A stretch of 64,000 nt of DNA from Sacculina carcini (lineage: Eukaryota; Arthropoda; Thecostraca; Sacculinidae). The notes beneath the pieces were generated by a model that was not told the DNA's origin, did not search any database, and worked only from the letters and a program-made list of their open reading frames with translations. The translations under genes and the position numbers were made by a program. Shown piece by piece: positions 1 to 10,774 of this stretch. The first letter of the stretch is position 1. Each line of letters begins with the position of its first letter. The DNA lies in assembly GCA_916048095.2 (NCBI GenBank), contig OU696593.1, forward strand, positions 4,084,501 to 4,148,500, read 5' to 3'.

Positions 1-694
1 GCCTCCCTGAGGGTGGCTCCCCAATGAAATGTCGCTAGATTCATGCTTAAAGTGCAAATAATGTGTCCGCTACGAAACAGTCCAAAATTCACATATTCTA
101 TGACAATTGAATAGCATATTTTTGGGTATTTGACAACATATTTAGGCATTTCTTGTCACAATGCATGAATGAATTGTTTATTGAAATAAGCTTGAATGCA
201 ACTACAAATCTTGAGATATATACTAAATTTCTAAACATTTGTATGCTAAATTACAGCTCCAGATTAGCGAATGCAGAAAACTTATTCCCGTTCAAGACTT
301 GTTCTCGTTCATTGATGTTTTTGACAAACATGACTATGACAATTATTACATGTAATCGTTTTTCAGTCTGTGCCGGAGATGCAAAAAGAACGTGTTTTTC
401 CTCCGCTGGTGAGTATTAGATGAGGTATTAGAGGACATTTTTCATTGTGTGGTGCGCATGCATGAATCTGTAATGTATCAATCAATCAAATTTGTATTCC
501 ATATTTGAAATATTTCGCTTATGAGTTCCAATTTATCTCTACTTTTGTTTCTCCTTCTTGCTGTTGCATCATGAAAACACATTACCAGCAAAATTTGTTT
601 AATCTTGACCTGCTTATTATTTGGTTGAGAATGGTCATGTTATCAAATCAATAAATGTAGGACATTCCCATATTGACATTATGGAGTTTTTTCG
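1..694. other. AT-rich non-coding stretch, nothing recognised
   Basis: No coding region longer than about 90 codons, no repeat and no known element end could be recognised here. The short open frames have AT-driven composition and no domain-like sequence. Confidence 0.5.
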
Positions 695-845
695 GATGGA
701 TTGTTTATCGCTATTTATTATTTACTTTTCAAACTCTACATTTATGTACTTCTTGTACTGTCTTTCTCTACACATTCGGGGCGCATATACGGTACATGAG
801 GTCACCGTAAGGTGCTAATAGTTCTTGTAATTAATAATAATAATT
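695..845 (+). mobile_element. 5'-truncated LINE 3' end
   Basis: This stretch matches the last ~150 bases of the LINE that ends near 6345. Both share a pyrimidine-rich run, then a GGTACATG-G-CACC--AGGGTG/GTGC-like block, then TAATAGT-CTTG, and both end in an (AAT)n tail. Only the 3' end is present, as expected of an aborted target-primed reverse transcription event. No coding part is included. Confidence 0.55.
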
Positions 846-1149
846 TGGATGTATATACATCGATAAGAATAACCAGCTCAATATTTTCTTCAACCTTCCA
901 ATTAATTTGCTTCCAGTCAATTTAGTGAGCAACCATGTCTTCCGCATTTATACATTTGCGAACTATTAGCCGATTGGTGCACGTAAAGATGGTATATATA
1001 GCATGATTTAATGCTATTGCGACCTTTCGTTAAAACGTGATGGTCCGCACGATTGACGAATAATGTTGCAGGTTGCGGCTCCATTTTTATATCCTTTTAA
1101 TCAACATGATGCATCCTATACCTCCTGCGCAACATTAAATTGTAGAATA

Positions 1150-1420
1150 TAATTGGTGCAGTACACATTGGATTTATACGTTAACTTTTGTGTTTCACTA
1201 ATTCTCAAATGCATTTGCTGGAGTTTAGTTGAATATAGAGAATTTATTTTTTATGTTTTCAATAAGGATGTAGATGTAAATTCTATAGCATCTTTGTAAC
1301 ATTTAGAATATTCAAATAAAGTTTGTCCAGTGCACATTGTATATATACGTTGTTTCAGCTGTTTTCTAATTTCCAAATGCATTTGCGGGAACTTTGGTCA
1401 AGGATATGGACTGAATTTTA
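1150..1420. repeat. Diverged direct duplication, two ~90-bp copies
   Basis: Bases ~1150-1240 and ~1325-1418 are similar in order: a GTGCA/GTCCAGTRCACATTG start, a TATACGTT block, CAAATGCATTTGC, then a G-rich stretch ending near GAATTT. The copies are about 175 bases apart and clearly diverged. The origin is unknown. Confidence 0.45.
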
Positions 1421-1653
1421 TCATATTCAAAATTAACACAAAAAACTGCATGTATAACCACTGAAAAAAAACGAAATCATGCCTTAATAAGGGGTCTAAT
1501 GAACCCATACGGTAGTTGATGTATATAATGAGTATGTATCTTAGGAATATATTTAGAAATGTTCCAATTGGTAAGTGAAAGAAAATCGAGAACGAGTAAA
1601 AGTAACGGAAAATACAAGGAATTGCGTGTTAAACTATGGTAAATGACGTTTGA

Positions 1654-1722
1654 TAACTAAATGGGTCAAATGGACCCATTTAGTTACCGTCTTCAAGTGA
1701 CCGTAATCGGTCACTTGAAGAC
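1654..1722. repeat. Two adjacent perfect inverted repeats
   Basis: The first hairpin pairs 1654-1667 with 1673-1686 (14 bp, 5-base loop). The second pairs 1689-1703 with 1708-1722 (15 bp, loop TAAT). Only two bases separate them. Both stems are perfect as read. They could be the core of a palindromic MITE, but no flanking target duplication was found. Confidence 0.8.
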
Positions 1723-1724
1723 CG

Positions 1725-2084
1725 ATATACGGAGGGTTTAATCGGCACCATGCGTTCGTGGATTGAGCATGGATCCAGTTATTTTCATAGGCTTGATGCA
1801 TCATTAGTTTAGGATTGGTCCAGAAAGAGGGATATTCACTTGAATTATTTGAATAGCATGGATATGTGATGCAGCGATGACAAGTAATCATTGCGTTGCA
1901 AATATTAGTTACGAGATATTCCGCTAATTTCAGGGTGTCGTTTGCCCGTTGGTCACGTTACCGGCCAGTTTCGCCTGCCCGTCCAGCTGGCTCGTGATGT
2001 GGACGTTGGACTCATATCACAGCCAGTTTGACGAGTAGGAACTGAGTTTCGTCGCAGTTGGGCTTCTGGTGTCGGTAAATTGTT
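1725..2084. other. Unassigned stretch, more GC-rich from 1930
   Basis: No gene or element end recognised. The part from about 1930 is visibly richer in GC than its surroundings and may be a fragment of an unrecognised element. Confidence 0.3.
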
Positions 2085-2345
2085 CTATATTCATGACAGC
2101 GTGCGTGTGTGTGTGTCCATAGAATGCGGCCACCGAGACGCACTATGTACGCATTGCATTGGTGTGTGTGCCTGTGTGCTGAGATTCCATGAATTATCAC
2201 ATTTTCAGCGAGTGTTTGCAAGGCGCAATGGCATTTGCAAGTGCGCGGTTGCAGGGAGTGCGTAGCAAAATGACGCGTTTGAGTACATCCTTTTGTGCGT
2301 GCTTGTTCCTGGAGCATCTTTTGAGCCTGTATATATAACTTACTG
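2085..2345 (+). repeat. Diverged relic of the C-type Helitron-like element
   Basis: This segment runs parallel to 19605-19815 and 20062-20245. All have a GT-rich block, a CCATGA(A/C)T-CAC motif, GCGAG(T/C)GTTTGCA, a GTGCGTAG/GTGCGTAA block, TTT-AGTACAT, GTGC-TG--GTTCC and a closing TGTATAT. It lies about 6 kb before the main array and is more diverged, so it is probably an older insertion of the same family. No terminal hairpin was seen at its 3' side. Confidence 0.6.
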
Positions 2346-2995
2346 TAACGGCACCCTGTTGTGACGTGTGTTGTCTTGTCTAGTATATAGATATATAAAT
2401 GTACGTATTTGAACACATCAGTGGAAAGGCGTGAATTTATGCATGGGCAAAGCCTAACGGCCCCGATTGTCAAACCGCAGGTCCGTAACTACGCCGTCTA
2501 GTAACTACGCCGTTTAGTCTCTTGAGAAGGACCTCTTAATGTTGTGCCGCGATAACTTGCCGTCTGTTCGAAACAAACAGTTAGAAATGCTCGAAACAGT
2601 CGATAAAAACGAGTCAGGTTAAACTAGAGTAGATAGTGCCGCAGCCTAGCCTTACTATGTCCAAGTTCCCTAGTCCTACTCGCTCCCCGTCTCTTAGGAA
2701 AACGCAGCTTATATACCGGTCAGGCGAGAGAAAGGTCTCGCCCTCTATCACAGGCACTGTGCGAATCGCCCATTTGGAAAACATGCATCGCGCCTCAGGC
2801 TTAGAAAGTATACTCTGCATGGACGCAGTTACCAGAACAAGTTAGTAGCAGATATGGGATTTAATGCCCGTCGATACACACGAGGAGGCACATCGTTTTA
2901 CAACACAATCAACATGCGGTCGTGCATTGGTTCTACATCTTACTACTGCGAACAGAACTTTGCCTCTGCTTGGGGAGCGCTCACATGACACAACA
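2346..2995. other. Unassigned stretch downstream of the Penelope-like relic
   Basis: No conserved domain could be read. On the minus strand it lies directly 3' of the Penelope-like reverse transcriptase, where a GIY-YIG endonuclease is expected in many such elements, but none was recognised. A TATATAAG motif on the minus strand near 2711-2718 and a doubled GTAACTACGCCGT near 2486-2517 are the only notable points. Confidence 0.3.
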
Positions 2996-4340
2996 TGCGA
3001 ACGTACACACAAACAATAAAACAATCGACAGCAGCTAAATGACCAACACAATGGCAAATACAAAACAAAATTTGCGCAGACAAATCGCTGATATCTTGTT
3101 TGACATTCACTGATGTCATTCAGACACAGTCCCAGATTTGTCGGCCTGGTGTACACCTTTGTGCTGAGCTCTCCGTTATTCAGCTGTACTAGCACATGAA
3201 TGAGCATAGAAATGCCAGCCGACCTTCGAGTGCGTTCTCGTGCGTGAATTTTAATGATGTTTCTTCTTCGAAGGCCCGCTTGAGAGTGTCAATTTCGTCA
3301 GATGACTTCACTCGAATGAAGATGTCGTCGATGTATCGGCAGTAGGTGGCTGGCTTGTTCGACGAGTATACGTTAGTTTCAGCGGAGCCCATACAAAAGT
3401 TTGCGAACAAAACGTCGAGCGGGCTGCCCATAGCTACTCCGTCAATCTGTTTGTATAATTGGCCGCTTGGGCAGGTGAATGGGGCCTCTTTCGTGCATAT
3501 ACTCAAGAGTGCACGCAAAACATCTTATCTTACCTTCAAAGGTGTTGTCTCTTCACAGCGGTACACACGATCCATTATAAGGTCGATGGTTTTGTCGACA
3601 GGCACGTTGGTGAACAAGTTTTCAACATCCAAAGATGCAATGATATCACCATCAGCTAAGTCTTGCGCGTGCAGCAATTCCAAAAATTCATGTGCACTGC
3701 TGATGCTGTGTTCGCACGATACATACTGCTGCAAAATTGCGTTCAGACGCTTCGCCAAGTTGTACTTCACAGTGGGAATCTGTGAAATGATAGGCCTCGC
3801 AATGTGCGTTTTCACATTGCCGCACATATAGCCTGGCGATCATACACCTGCAATCTTTGAAAGTTTATGAGTGTCGTCGCCGTTGTTGAACTCTTCTATC
3901 AATTTGTTCAGTCTTTTTTTATCGCCTCCGTCTGGTTCCGGCGAATTTTGTCGAATTTGCTGCTGTCGCTGAGTATAGCCTTTATTTTGTCGAGATACTC
4001 GCTTTTGTTGAGCACCACAAATGAAGCGCTTTTGTCGACTCGACGAATCGCTATTTTGTCGTTATTGTGTAGCTCTTTGGCTTCAGTCTGTTGCTCTGAA
4101 ATGAGCCTCTCGTTTCGGTTGATTCGGCTAGAAGCAATGGCTGAAGCTCGCTTGTTGTTGTGACTTCTTCTCTGCGTTCAAGCTGCTGAATGTCATCAAG
4201 TAGGATTTCGATTTCTAGCCGCTTCTGATGATCTTTTGGTTTTGACATGTAGTGACAGCTTAGTCCATGACAGACATGTTGAGTAGATCGGTCTGATCGG
4301 TTGAGAGATGTTCCTCAGACAAGTGATATATTGTCTAAAG
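2995..4340 (-). pseudogene. Penelope-like element reverse transcriptase, decayed (downstream part)
   Basis: Read on the minus strand, this is the reverse transcriptase of a Penelope-like retroelement. In order there is an N-terminal segment around 4340-4050, a DKSASFVVLNK-type block near 4000, RPIISQI and ASLDVENLFTNVPV (3810-3580), and GVAMGSP followed by CRYIDDIF (3440-3330), the catalytic YxDD box. A QLNNGELSTKVY-like stretch follows to about 3100. The frame is broken by an in-frame stop at 3525-3527, by frameshifts near 4262 and 3215, and by others between 4050 and 3870. No GIY-YIG endonuclease was recognised. The 5' part of the same gene lies at 6346-6800, beyond an inserted LINE. Family assignment rests on the order and spelling of these motifs; it is certainly not functional. 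Confidence 0.8.
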
Positions 4341-4374
4341 TCAAGTGATATCTTGTATGTTAAGTGACAGTCTT

Positions 4375-5651
4375 GATATCTTCCAGACTGTCAAGTACCT
4401 GGAGAGCAACAATCTGCTGTCGGAAAACCAATTTGCATACCGCAAAAAACTCAGCACGACTGACGCTCTGCTTACTATCACGCATGAGCTCCAGCAAGTG
4501 CTAGACAAAGGCAGCTTACTATCACGCATGAGCTCCAGCAAGTGCTAGACAAAGGCAGTGAAGCCTGGATTGTGCAGTGGGATTTCTCGGCAGCATTTGA
4601 CCGTGTGAGCCACCAGGGCTTGTTGCAAAAACTGAGAAACATTGGAGTCGGCGGCCGCTTGCTAAGTGTTTTGCATCAATTTCTCTCCAATCGCGTACAA
4701 CGTGTTGCCATCGATGGAGCATACAGTGGCTGGCAGAGCGTTGTGTCCGGTGTCCCACAGGGAAGTGTGTTGGGTCCTATTTTGTTCAACATTTACACCG
4801 CTGACCTGTACACAACCACACGCAACCCTGTATATGGATATGCTGATGATATCACCTTGATGGCTGTAATTTCATCTCCTTCGAACAGACCACAGGTGCG
4901 TCAAACGGTCAAGGACGATCTCAGCAGCGTCCTGAAGTGGTGTGAGAGGTGGAATATGATGCTGAACACTTCGAAATCTAAATGCTTGTTGGTTTCTAGG
5001 TCACGTACCGTACAGTCTTCACATGGAGCTATCCTCATAAATGACGCCCAACTCAGCGTGTGTGATGAGCTCAAAATATTGGGAGTACATGTAGACTCAA
5101 AGCTGACGTTTGAGAGTCACATTCGGAAGCTAGTTTGTTCGGCATCGCGGAAACTGGGAATTATAAGAAAGGCATATCGGATGTTCGGTAGCAGCACACT
5201 CTCAAAAAGTTGTTTTCGCTGTTTCATTTTGCCAATTCTGGAGTACTGCCTCCCCGTGTGGTCTTCTGCTGCGGATTGTCACCTCAATCTCATCAACAGA
5301 GTTGTTAGAACTTGCAAGTTCTTCTGTGGTGACCTGGTTCTTGGTGATCTTTGCCATCGCCGAAAGGTCAGCAGCGTGTGCATGCTGTACAAGATCAAGC
5401 ACAACGACCATCATCCGATGAGCAAGTCAACTCCTGATGATTTCGTGGCAGCAAGAAGCACACGGTTTACATCCAAACAGCATTCCCAGTGCATAGCTCC
5501 AATTCGTTGTCGTACAAAACAATTCCAACGTTGCTTTCTTACGGCCACTGTGTCTACTTGGAACACGTTGAAGGAGGAGGCTTTCTCGCAGAACAATTTG
5601 AACAAATTCAAGGCCAAAGTAAATGAAATGCTACTGAAAGAGCGGAATTGA
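4375..5651 (+). pseudogene. Non-LTR reverse transcriptase, C-terminal two thirds, frame broken by a duplication
   Basis: It encodes the reverse transcriptase and C-terminal region of a LINE. Visible motifs are LLSENQFAYRKK (about 4415), DFSAAFDRVSH (about 4580), GVPQGSVLGP (about 4750) and YGYADDITL (about 4835, catalytic DD), then the thumb and a C-terminal tail to the stop at 5649-5651. The endonuclease and the start of the reverse transcriptase are missing. A 44-bp tandem duplication at 4471-4558 shifts the frame by two, so the upstream frame (to 4548) and the downstream frame (from 4542) no longer join. Apart from this the frame is clean for about 370 codons, suggesting the duplication is recent. 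It belongs to the large Jockey/CR1 grouping of LINEs; I cannot fix the clade by eye. Confidence 0.8.
4471..4558 (+). repeat. 44-bp exact tandem duplication
   Basis: Bases 4471-4514 are repeated exactly as 4515-4558, beginning CTTACTATCACGCATGAGC and ending AAAGGCAG. The length is not a multiple of three, so it breaks the reverse transcriptase frame. Confidence 0.95.
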
Positions 5652-5654
5652 CTG

Positions 5655-6180
5655 TTGAGTCTTATTAATTGTATATTTATTCAAATTTATTGTTATTTAT
5701 TCATGCTTATTGTTATTTATTTTCTATTTATTTATATTTATACTTATTTTACTCTCTATTTATTACTATTTATTATTGGTTGTTGTTATTTATTAAATTA
5801 TACTTTTACTCAGTGTTGGCTGTTGTTGTTTATTCAATCATATTTATTGTTGTTACTATTTATTGAATCATATTTATTGTTGTTGTTTATTGAATCATAT
5901 TTATTGGTGTTGTTGTTTATTGAATCATATTTATTTGTGTTGTTGTTACTTATTGAATCATATTTATATTTATTGTTGGATGTTTCTTGTTGAATCATAT
6001 TTGTTGTTCTTGATTGTTATTTATTACTTATTTATTAATATTTATTCTTATTTATTGATGGCTGTTATTTACTGAATCACATATTTATTGTTGATTGTTA
6101 TTGTTTATTGAGGAACGTGGGCGGAGTGACATTATGGATTGTTATCGGATGATGGTTTATTATTTATTGTTATTTATTTA
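5655..6180 (+). repeat. TTATT-rich low-complexity 3' UTR with short minisatellite
   Basis: Nearly all of this stretch is built of TATTTATTGTT-like words. Between about 5835 and 6010 a unit of roughly 25-35 bases beginning TATTGAATCATATTTATT recurs five or six times with small changes. It lies between the LINE stop codon and its 3' end. The open frames across it are compositional and not genes. Confidence 0.8.
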
Positions 6181-6345
6181 TTATTTTCTTTCCAACTCTC
6201 TTTCTAGACTTTTTTCTTTTCAAGCTCTCTTTCTCTCTGAATCTTTTGGGCGCTTCCGGTACATGGGGCCACCTTAGGGTGGTAATAGTGCTTGCACTCT
6301 TCCCATGCTACTGGATTTGCCTGTAATAATAATAATAATAATAAA

Positions 6346-6800
6346 AGTTGATAAGTCCTTCTTGCAGATGGGGCAACTTGATTCGGCCGCCGTTTAGTCG
6401 GATGAGTTTCTTCTGTATTTTCGACAGGGCTCCCTGACTGTGGTGTTTGATGAGCACGTCTTGCTTGTTTTCTATGACGCGTTTGAGCTCGCCTGAAATG
6501 TCCAGTTACGTCCAAATATTCTGCAGCCTGGCAAGTTCACTCTTCAACTCCTGCAGAGTGCCTTGCTTTTTTTCTCCAGCTGCTGCTTGACCAGTTCCAT
6601 CCGGAAGCGGCGCGTGCTGTCAAGATTTTTGGCTGTCTCGTCGTGCAGTTTGATGTTGGTGTAGCCTGGAAGAATATTGTCTTTCAGACAGGCGAGATTA
6701 AACTTGATTGCCGCTTTGCAGTTTTCAATCTTCTTCTATGTCGTCTCGATCGCTCGTGCGAGCTTTTGATTATAGCTCGTGCGAGCTATCGTTTGATTAG
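6346..6800 (-). pseudogene. Penelope-like element, N-terminal coding part, decayed
   Basis: On the minus strand this reads as the N-terminal, lysine-rich, coiled-coil-like region typical of Penelope-like proteins. A KFNLACLKDNILPGYT block (about 6710) is followed by TRRFRMELVKQQLEKK, then KIQKKLIRLNGGRI and LQEGLINF, which abuts the LINE tail at 6345. A frameshift near 6570 and an in-frame stop near 6510 are visible. The continuation of the same protein is found at 4340 and below, on the far side of the LINE. Assignment is by position and by resemblance to the family; the N-terminal region is less conserved than the polymerase. Confidence 0.65.
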
Positions 6801-7643
6801 CTTTTGATTGCGCAACAAAGCATGCAATGATAGGCCAGACAAGCTGCAGCGACATCACGTTGTCTACCGGTACCTGTGAAACGATGAGGGATGCGGACCT
6901 CATTCCTACATCGGGATGACAACAACAACAACAGAATTTACAGTTTTTTTATATCCATAGATTGGAAATTTTGTCTTCTACAAGATGATCTATTTTTCAA
7001 ATATGCAGTGTCAACATTTCAAAAGATATAACCGTTTGTTCAAGACCATGTCATTTCCACCGACGACTGATAGATTTAACACAGCGATCAATGGAGATAA
7101 TGGCGTATCCAGGAATTCCGCAGGTGGGCTTAGTCTCTTTCGAATAAGTTTTTAAAATGTCCTTTACATGCAATGTTTTCCCCTAATTTTGATATATATT
7201 CTAAGAAAACTTTTTCAACAAGCCATTATGAACTATTTAGCCCCACTATAAATAATTACTTCATCCGCCTATGATTTCTCGCTGCTGCGAAATCAAAATC
7301 TGAGTTTATGTGCAAAGCGCATAAAGTATTCGCTAGAGATCTAGCGTTCAGGAAAAATCTAGCTAAAAATCTAAAATATAAACATTCATATTTAGACTTT
7401 TCTATTGTAGCCTTAAAGATAATAGTCCTGGCAGAACCGTAGCAACCGCTCCAGCACCCCCCCCCCCCCCCCGCCGGGGCGGCGCGAGTGTTGAGGAGCA
7501 CCGTTGACTGATACTTGCTATTGAAATAAATTTTAAAATAGTGTATAAAGGTATCGTAAGTCTCCAGGAGACCGAGGGGCTGCTCGAAATTGCATGTTCC
7601 TAAAGTCGTATCTCTATTATAATGCTGCTGTATTTATAATGGA
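6801..7643. other. Unassigned AT-rich stretch with a C16 run
   Basis: No gene recognised. A homopolymer of 16 C lies at 7457-7472. GACAACAACAACAACAGAA near 6920 is a short AAC microsatellite that may mark the boundary of the Penelope-like relic. GGCGTATCCAGG near 7105 resembles the terminal sequences of MITEs such as the next feature, but no partner end was found. Confidence 0.4.
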
Positions 7644-7839
7644 CAGTCACGGCGCCAAGGGGGTCTTGGGGGGCAGCATCCCCCTGAAATATGTCAAGCC
7701 CCCCTAAGCCTCCCCCAAAATCACAATCATGGACATCAAATTTCTTTCCACTGAAAAATGAAGCTTCACTGCCTACAGTAATCTGATTTGTCCTTACCCC
7801 ACTCAGCCCCCCATCGTAAGAATCCTGACGCCGCCACTG
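7644..7839. mobile_element. hAT-type MITE with imperfect terminal inverted repeats
   Basis: The left end reads CAGTCACGGCGCCAAGG. The right end, read inward on the opposite strand, is CAGTGGCGGCGTCAGG. Flanking bases 7636-7643 (ATAATGGA) and 7840-7847 (ATAATGGG) form an 8-bp target duplication with one mismatch. Length 196 bp with no coding capacity. CAGTG-type ends and 8-bp duplications are the standard signature of the hAT superfamily. Confidence 0.7.
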
Positions 7840-8149
7840 ATAATGGGGGCCAAAATTATTGCCTTCGGGGGTGGGCATAATATCATTTATCCGCTCTGAG
7901 TCGTGGTAGCTTGACCTAAAACTCGTAATAAAACGGATCATACATTCTGAGTGTGTTCTCATATAATGGAATAATGTTACTGCTAGGTGCCCAGCTTCCA
8001 GAAAACTGGACAGCTCATATCTTGGAAACTATTGAATATTTTTCTGTGAAATTTACTAAAATGTTGAGTGTGTCATAAATAGGCGTTCCTGTGAAAATCA
8101 CTCATCTACCTATTTTGGTTAACTTTGGGCATTAATAGGTTAATAGTTA
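7840..8149. other. Unassigned AT-rich stretch
   Basis: Nothing recognised between the MITE and the start of the hairpin-module array. Confidence 0.4.
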
Positions 8150-8835
8150 ATATAATAAATGGGTTTACTTTTTTCTATTTAACTTTGTATTTGTTTTCTT
8201 TTATGAATTCAATAATTATTTTATTTATATAATATTTGTATAATATTATTCCGCATATTTGTTCATGTTTGTTCCGCACAACGGGCGGGTTTCAATGCTA
8301 GATGGTGATGTTAAGTTATAAATATATTTTGGAAACATGATGAAAAAGTTTGGTCATTTTTCATTGTTTCGTGTCTGAGTTCTGAATTATTCAGCACGAC
8401 GGGCAGGTTTAAATATGAGGCGGTTTAAGCAAACTATTTTGTCAAAATAAACATAAAAATATAGAAATTGTTATGGGTTTACTCTTTTCTATTTTAATTT
8501 ATATTCCATTTCTCTTATGAATTGAATACAAATTTAATAGTATTAATTGTTCCGCACGACAGGCGGATTTACATGCTAGAATGTTCATTGTTTGTTACGT
8601 CTTTGTGTTCTGAATTATTCCGCACGACGGGCAGGTTCATATATGAGGCGGATCGAGGGATATTTTGTCAAAATTAATATGAAAATATTCACATTTAGAC
8701 ATTTCTATTGGTTAGCATATTTACATGTTAAATTTTTTACTTTTAAATTTGTATTGATTTAATTTCATAGATGGAATATGAATTTCATGCTATGAACTGT
8801 TCCGCACTACGGGCGGATTTAAATCTATATCTATA
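8150..8835 (+). repeat. Hairpin modules at the left edge of the array
   Basis: Hairpin copies lie near 8273, 8397, 8551, 8615 and 8801. Several are followed by ATGCTAG-type ends or by the ATATGAGGCGG block. The AT-rich filler between them contains the TTTAGAC-TTT-TATTGG and TATGAATTGAATA words that recur throughout the array. This is likely the remnant of several truncated units. Confidence 0.6.
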
Positions 8836-10774
8836 TCTATATATATAAAAGAGATCCTCTGTGTGTGTGTGTGTGTGTCTGTGTGTCTGTTCGACCCTCC
8901 TTGGTCCATTTTCTATCAGCTATTATTTGGCCACCACTTGGCCTACCCGCTAACAATTTATAACATCACGTTGGAAATTTTCTTGTCTACACTTTAGATT
9001 GAATTTTAAATTTCAAAAATGAAATCAAAAAAGTTATAGCGGTGAAAAGACAAAATGAACCCTGAAAAATGCGAAAATTTTGGTCAATTTTCTGAAGACT
9101 ACTCCTCCTAAACCAGCAATGGTACAACTATACAAATTATACCACTGTGTAGAACATTTTCTGTTCTACTCAAAGAATTATAATTTATACCCAAAAATTA
9201 AATATAAAACATGTAAAATGGAAAAAAAATCAATCTACATTCAAAATTTTATTTAAACTCCACGCGTCCGATTTTCTATATTTTTTTCTCTATTTCTCAA
9301 AAACTAATAATCACACATCTAAATTAATAATACCATCATGCTGAAAATTTTGTTTGCTACAACACGGTATAATTTTTATTTTTCCAAAGTGTATTAAAAA
9401 AAGTTACGGCGGTGTGAAGTGTAAATGACAAAAAAGCAAAAAGGCAAAATTAGCACAAAAAACGTGAATATTTTGGTCAATATTCCGCTATCTATTCCTC
9501 ATAAACCAGCAATGGTACAGCTATAAAAATTATACTAGTGTGTAGATAATTTTGTGTTCTACAAGAAAACTTATAATTTATACCCACAAATGATACAAAA
9601 AACGTGTACAATTGGCAAAATTCTCAAATACATCCAAAATTACACTTGAACACCGGGTGATTAAAATTAATTCATTTTTCTACCCATTTCTCAGGAACTA
9701 TCTGTCACACATTACAATAAATTAAACCATCGTGCTAGAAATTTTTTTTCTACAATACGGTATAATTTGTAATTTTCCAAAGTGTATCTGAAGGACGTTA
9801 CGGGGGTGTAAAATCAAACGGACATATTGCCAATTTGACAGCTATTATGCGCACTTGCGATTACACAGGAATATACTACTGTGTAGAGAAATTTGTGTTC
9901 TACAATATAAGCTATAATTTATACCCACAAATGATACAAAAAACGTTTAAAATTGGCAAAATTCTCAAATACATCCAAAATTACACTAGAACACCGGGCG
10001 ACTAAAATTCATTCATTTTTCTACTATTTCTCAGTAACTATTTGTTATGCATAAAAATAAATTATACCATCGTGCTAGAAATTTTGTTTTCTACAATACG
10101 GTATAATTTTTAATTTTCCAAAGTGTATCTGAAGGAAGTTACGGCAGTGTAAAGTCAAAAGCACATATTGTCAATTTGACAGCTATTATGCGCACTAGCG
10201 ATTACACAGGAATATACTACTGTGTAGATAATTTTGAGAAAATAATATAAAAATATAGAAATTTGGATTTTTATGGGTTTACTCTTTTATTTTTTAATTC
10301 ATATTCCTTTTCTCTTATGAATTGAATACAAATTTAATAGTATGAACCGTTCCGCACGACGGGCGGGTTTACATGCTAGAACATTCATTGTTTGTTACGT
10401 CTTTGTGTTCTGAATTATTCCGCACGACGAGCAGGTTCAAATATGAGGCGGATTGAGGGATAATATTTTGTCAAAGTAAAAACATAAATATTCACATTTA
10501 GAGTTTTTATTGGTGAACGTATTTACAGAATGAACTTTTTGCGGATCGTATTCGAGCTCTGAATTATTCCGTACGACGGGCGGGTTTCAATATGAGGCGG
10601 GTTGAGGGATCATATTTTGTCAAAATAAACAAAAAAAATGAAATTTAGAATTATCATTTGATTAGGATATATATGGATTTAATATAATATTTTTTAATTT
10701 GAATTTTTTTATTTATATAATATGAATTTTATTTCATGAATTGCTCCGCATAACGGGCGGGTTTTAATGCTATA
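8836..10774 (+). mobile_element. A-type Helitron-like element, truncated copy (A0)
   Basis: The 5' end is TCTATATATATAAAAG followed by GAGATCCTCTGTG and a GT-rich tract. It matches the near-identical A copies but is more diverged. The central region holds two ~340-bp internal repeats (landmark ACCATCGTGCTAGAAAT near 9727 and 10067). A junction near 10230 cuts straight to hairpin modules, and the unit closes with a hairpin and ATGCTA at about 10774. Confidence 0.6.

Larger units (their letters stand above)
4375..6345 (+). mobile_element. 5'-truncated LINE nested inside the Penelope-like element
   Basis: The element begins inside a reverse transcriptase domain (about 4375-4390) and ends in an (AAT)n tail at about 6345. 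Penelope-like coding sequence lies on both sides in the opposite orientation, so this LINE is the younger insertion. Its long 3' untranslated region (5652-6345) is mostly TTATT-type low-complexity sequence. The 3' end matches the solitary fragment at 695-845. No clear target duplication could be fixed, because the left flank holds short degenerate repeats of CAAGTGATAT. Confidence 0.75.

Noticed and set aside
2614..2845. TATATAAG motif as a Penelope-like promoter
   Set aside because: No accompanying terminal repeat or start site could be found; a single TATA motif is not enough.
5655..6200. Leucine/tyrosine-rich 'membrane protein' frames
   Set aside because: They are translations of TTATT low-complexity DNA in a LINE 3' untranslated region.
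2460..6900. Hammerhead ribozyme, which some Penelope-like elements carry
   Set aside because: No CTGANGA...GAAA core in suitable order was found around the relic.
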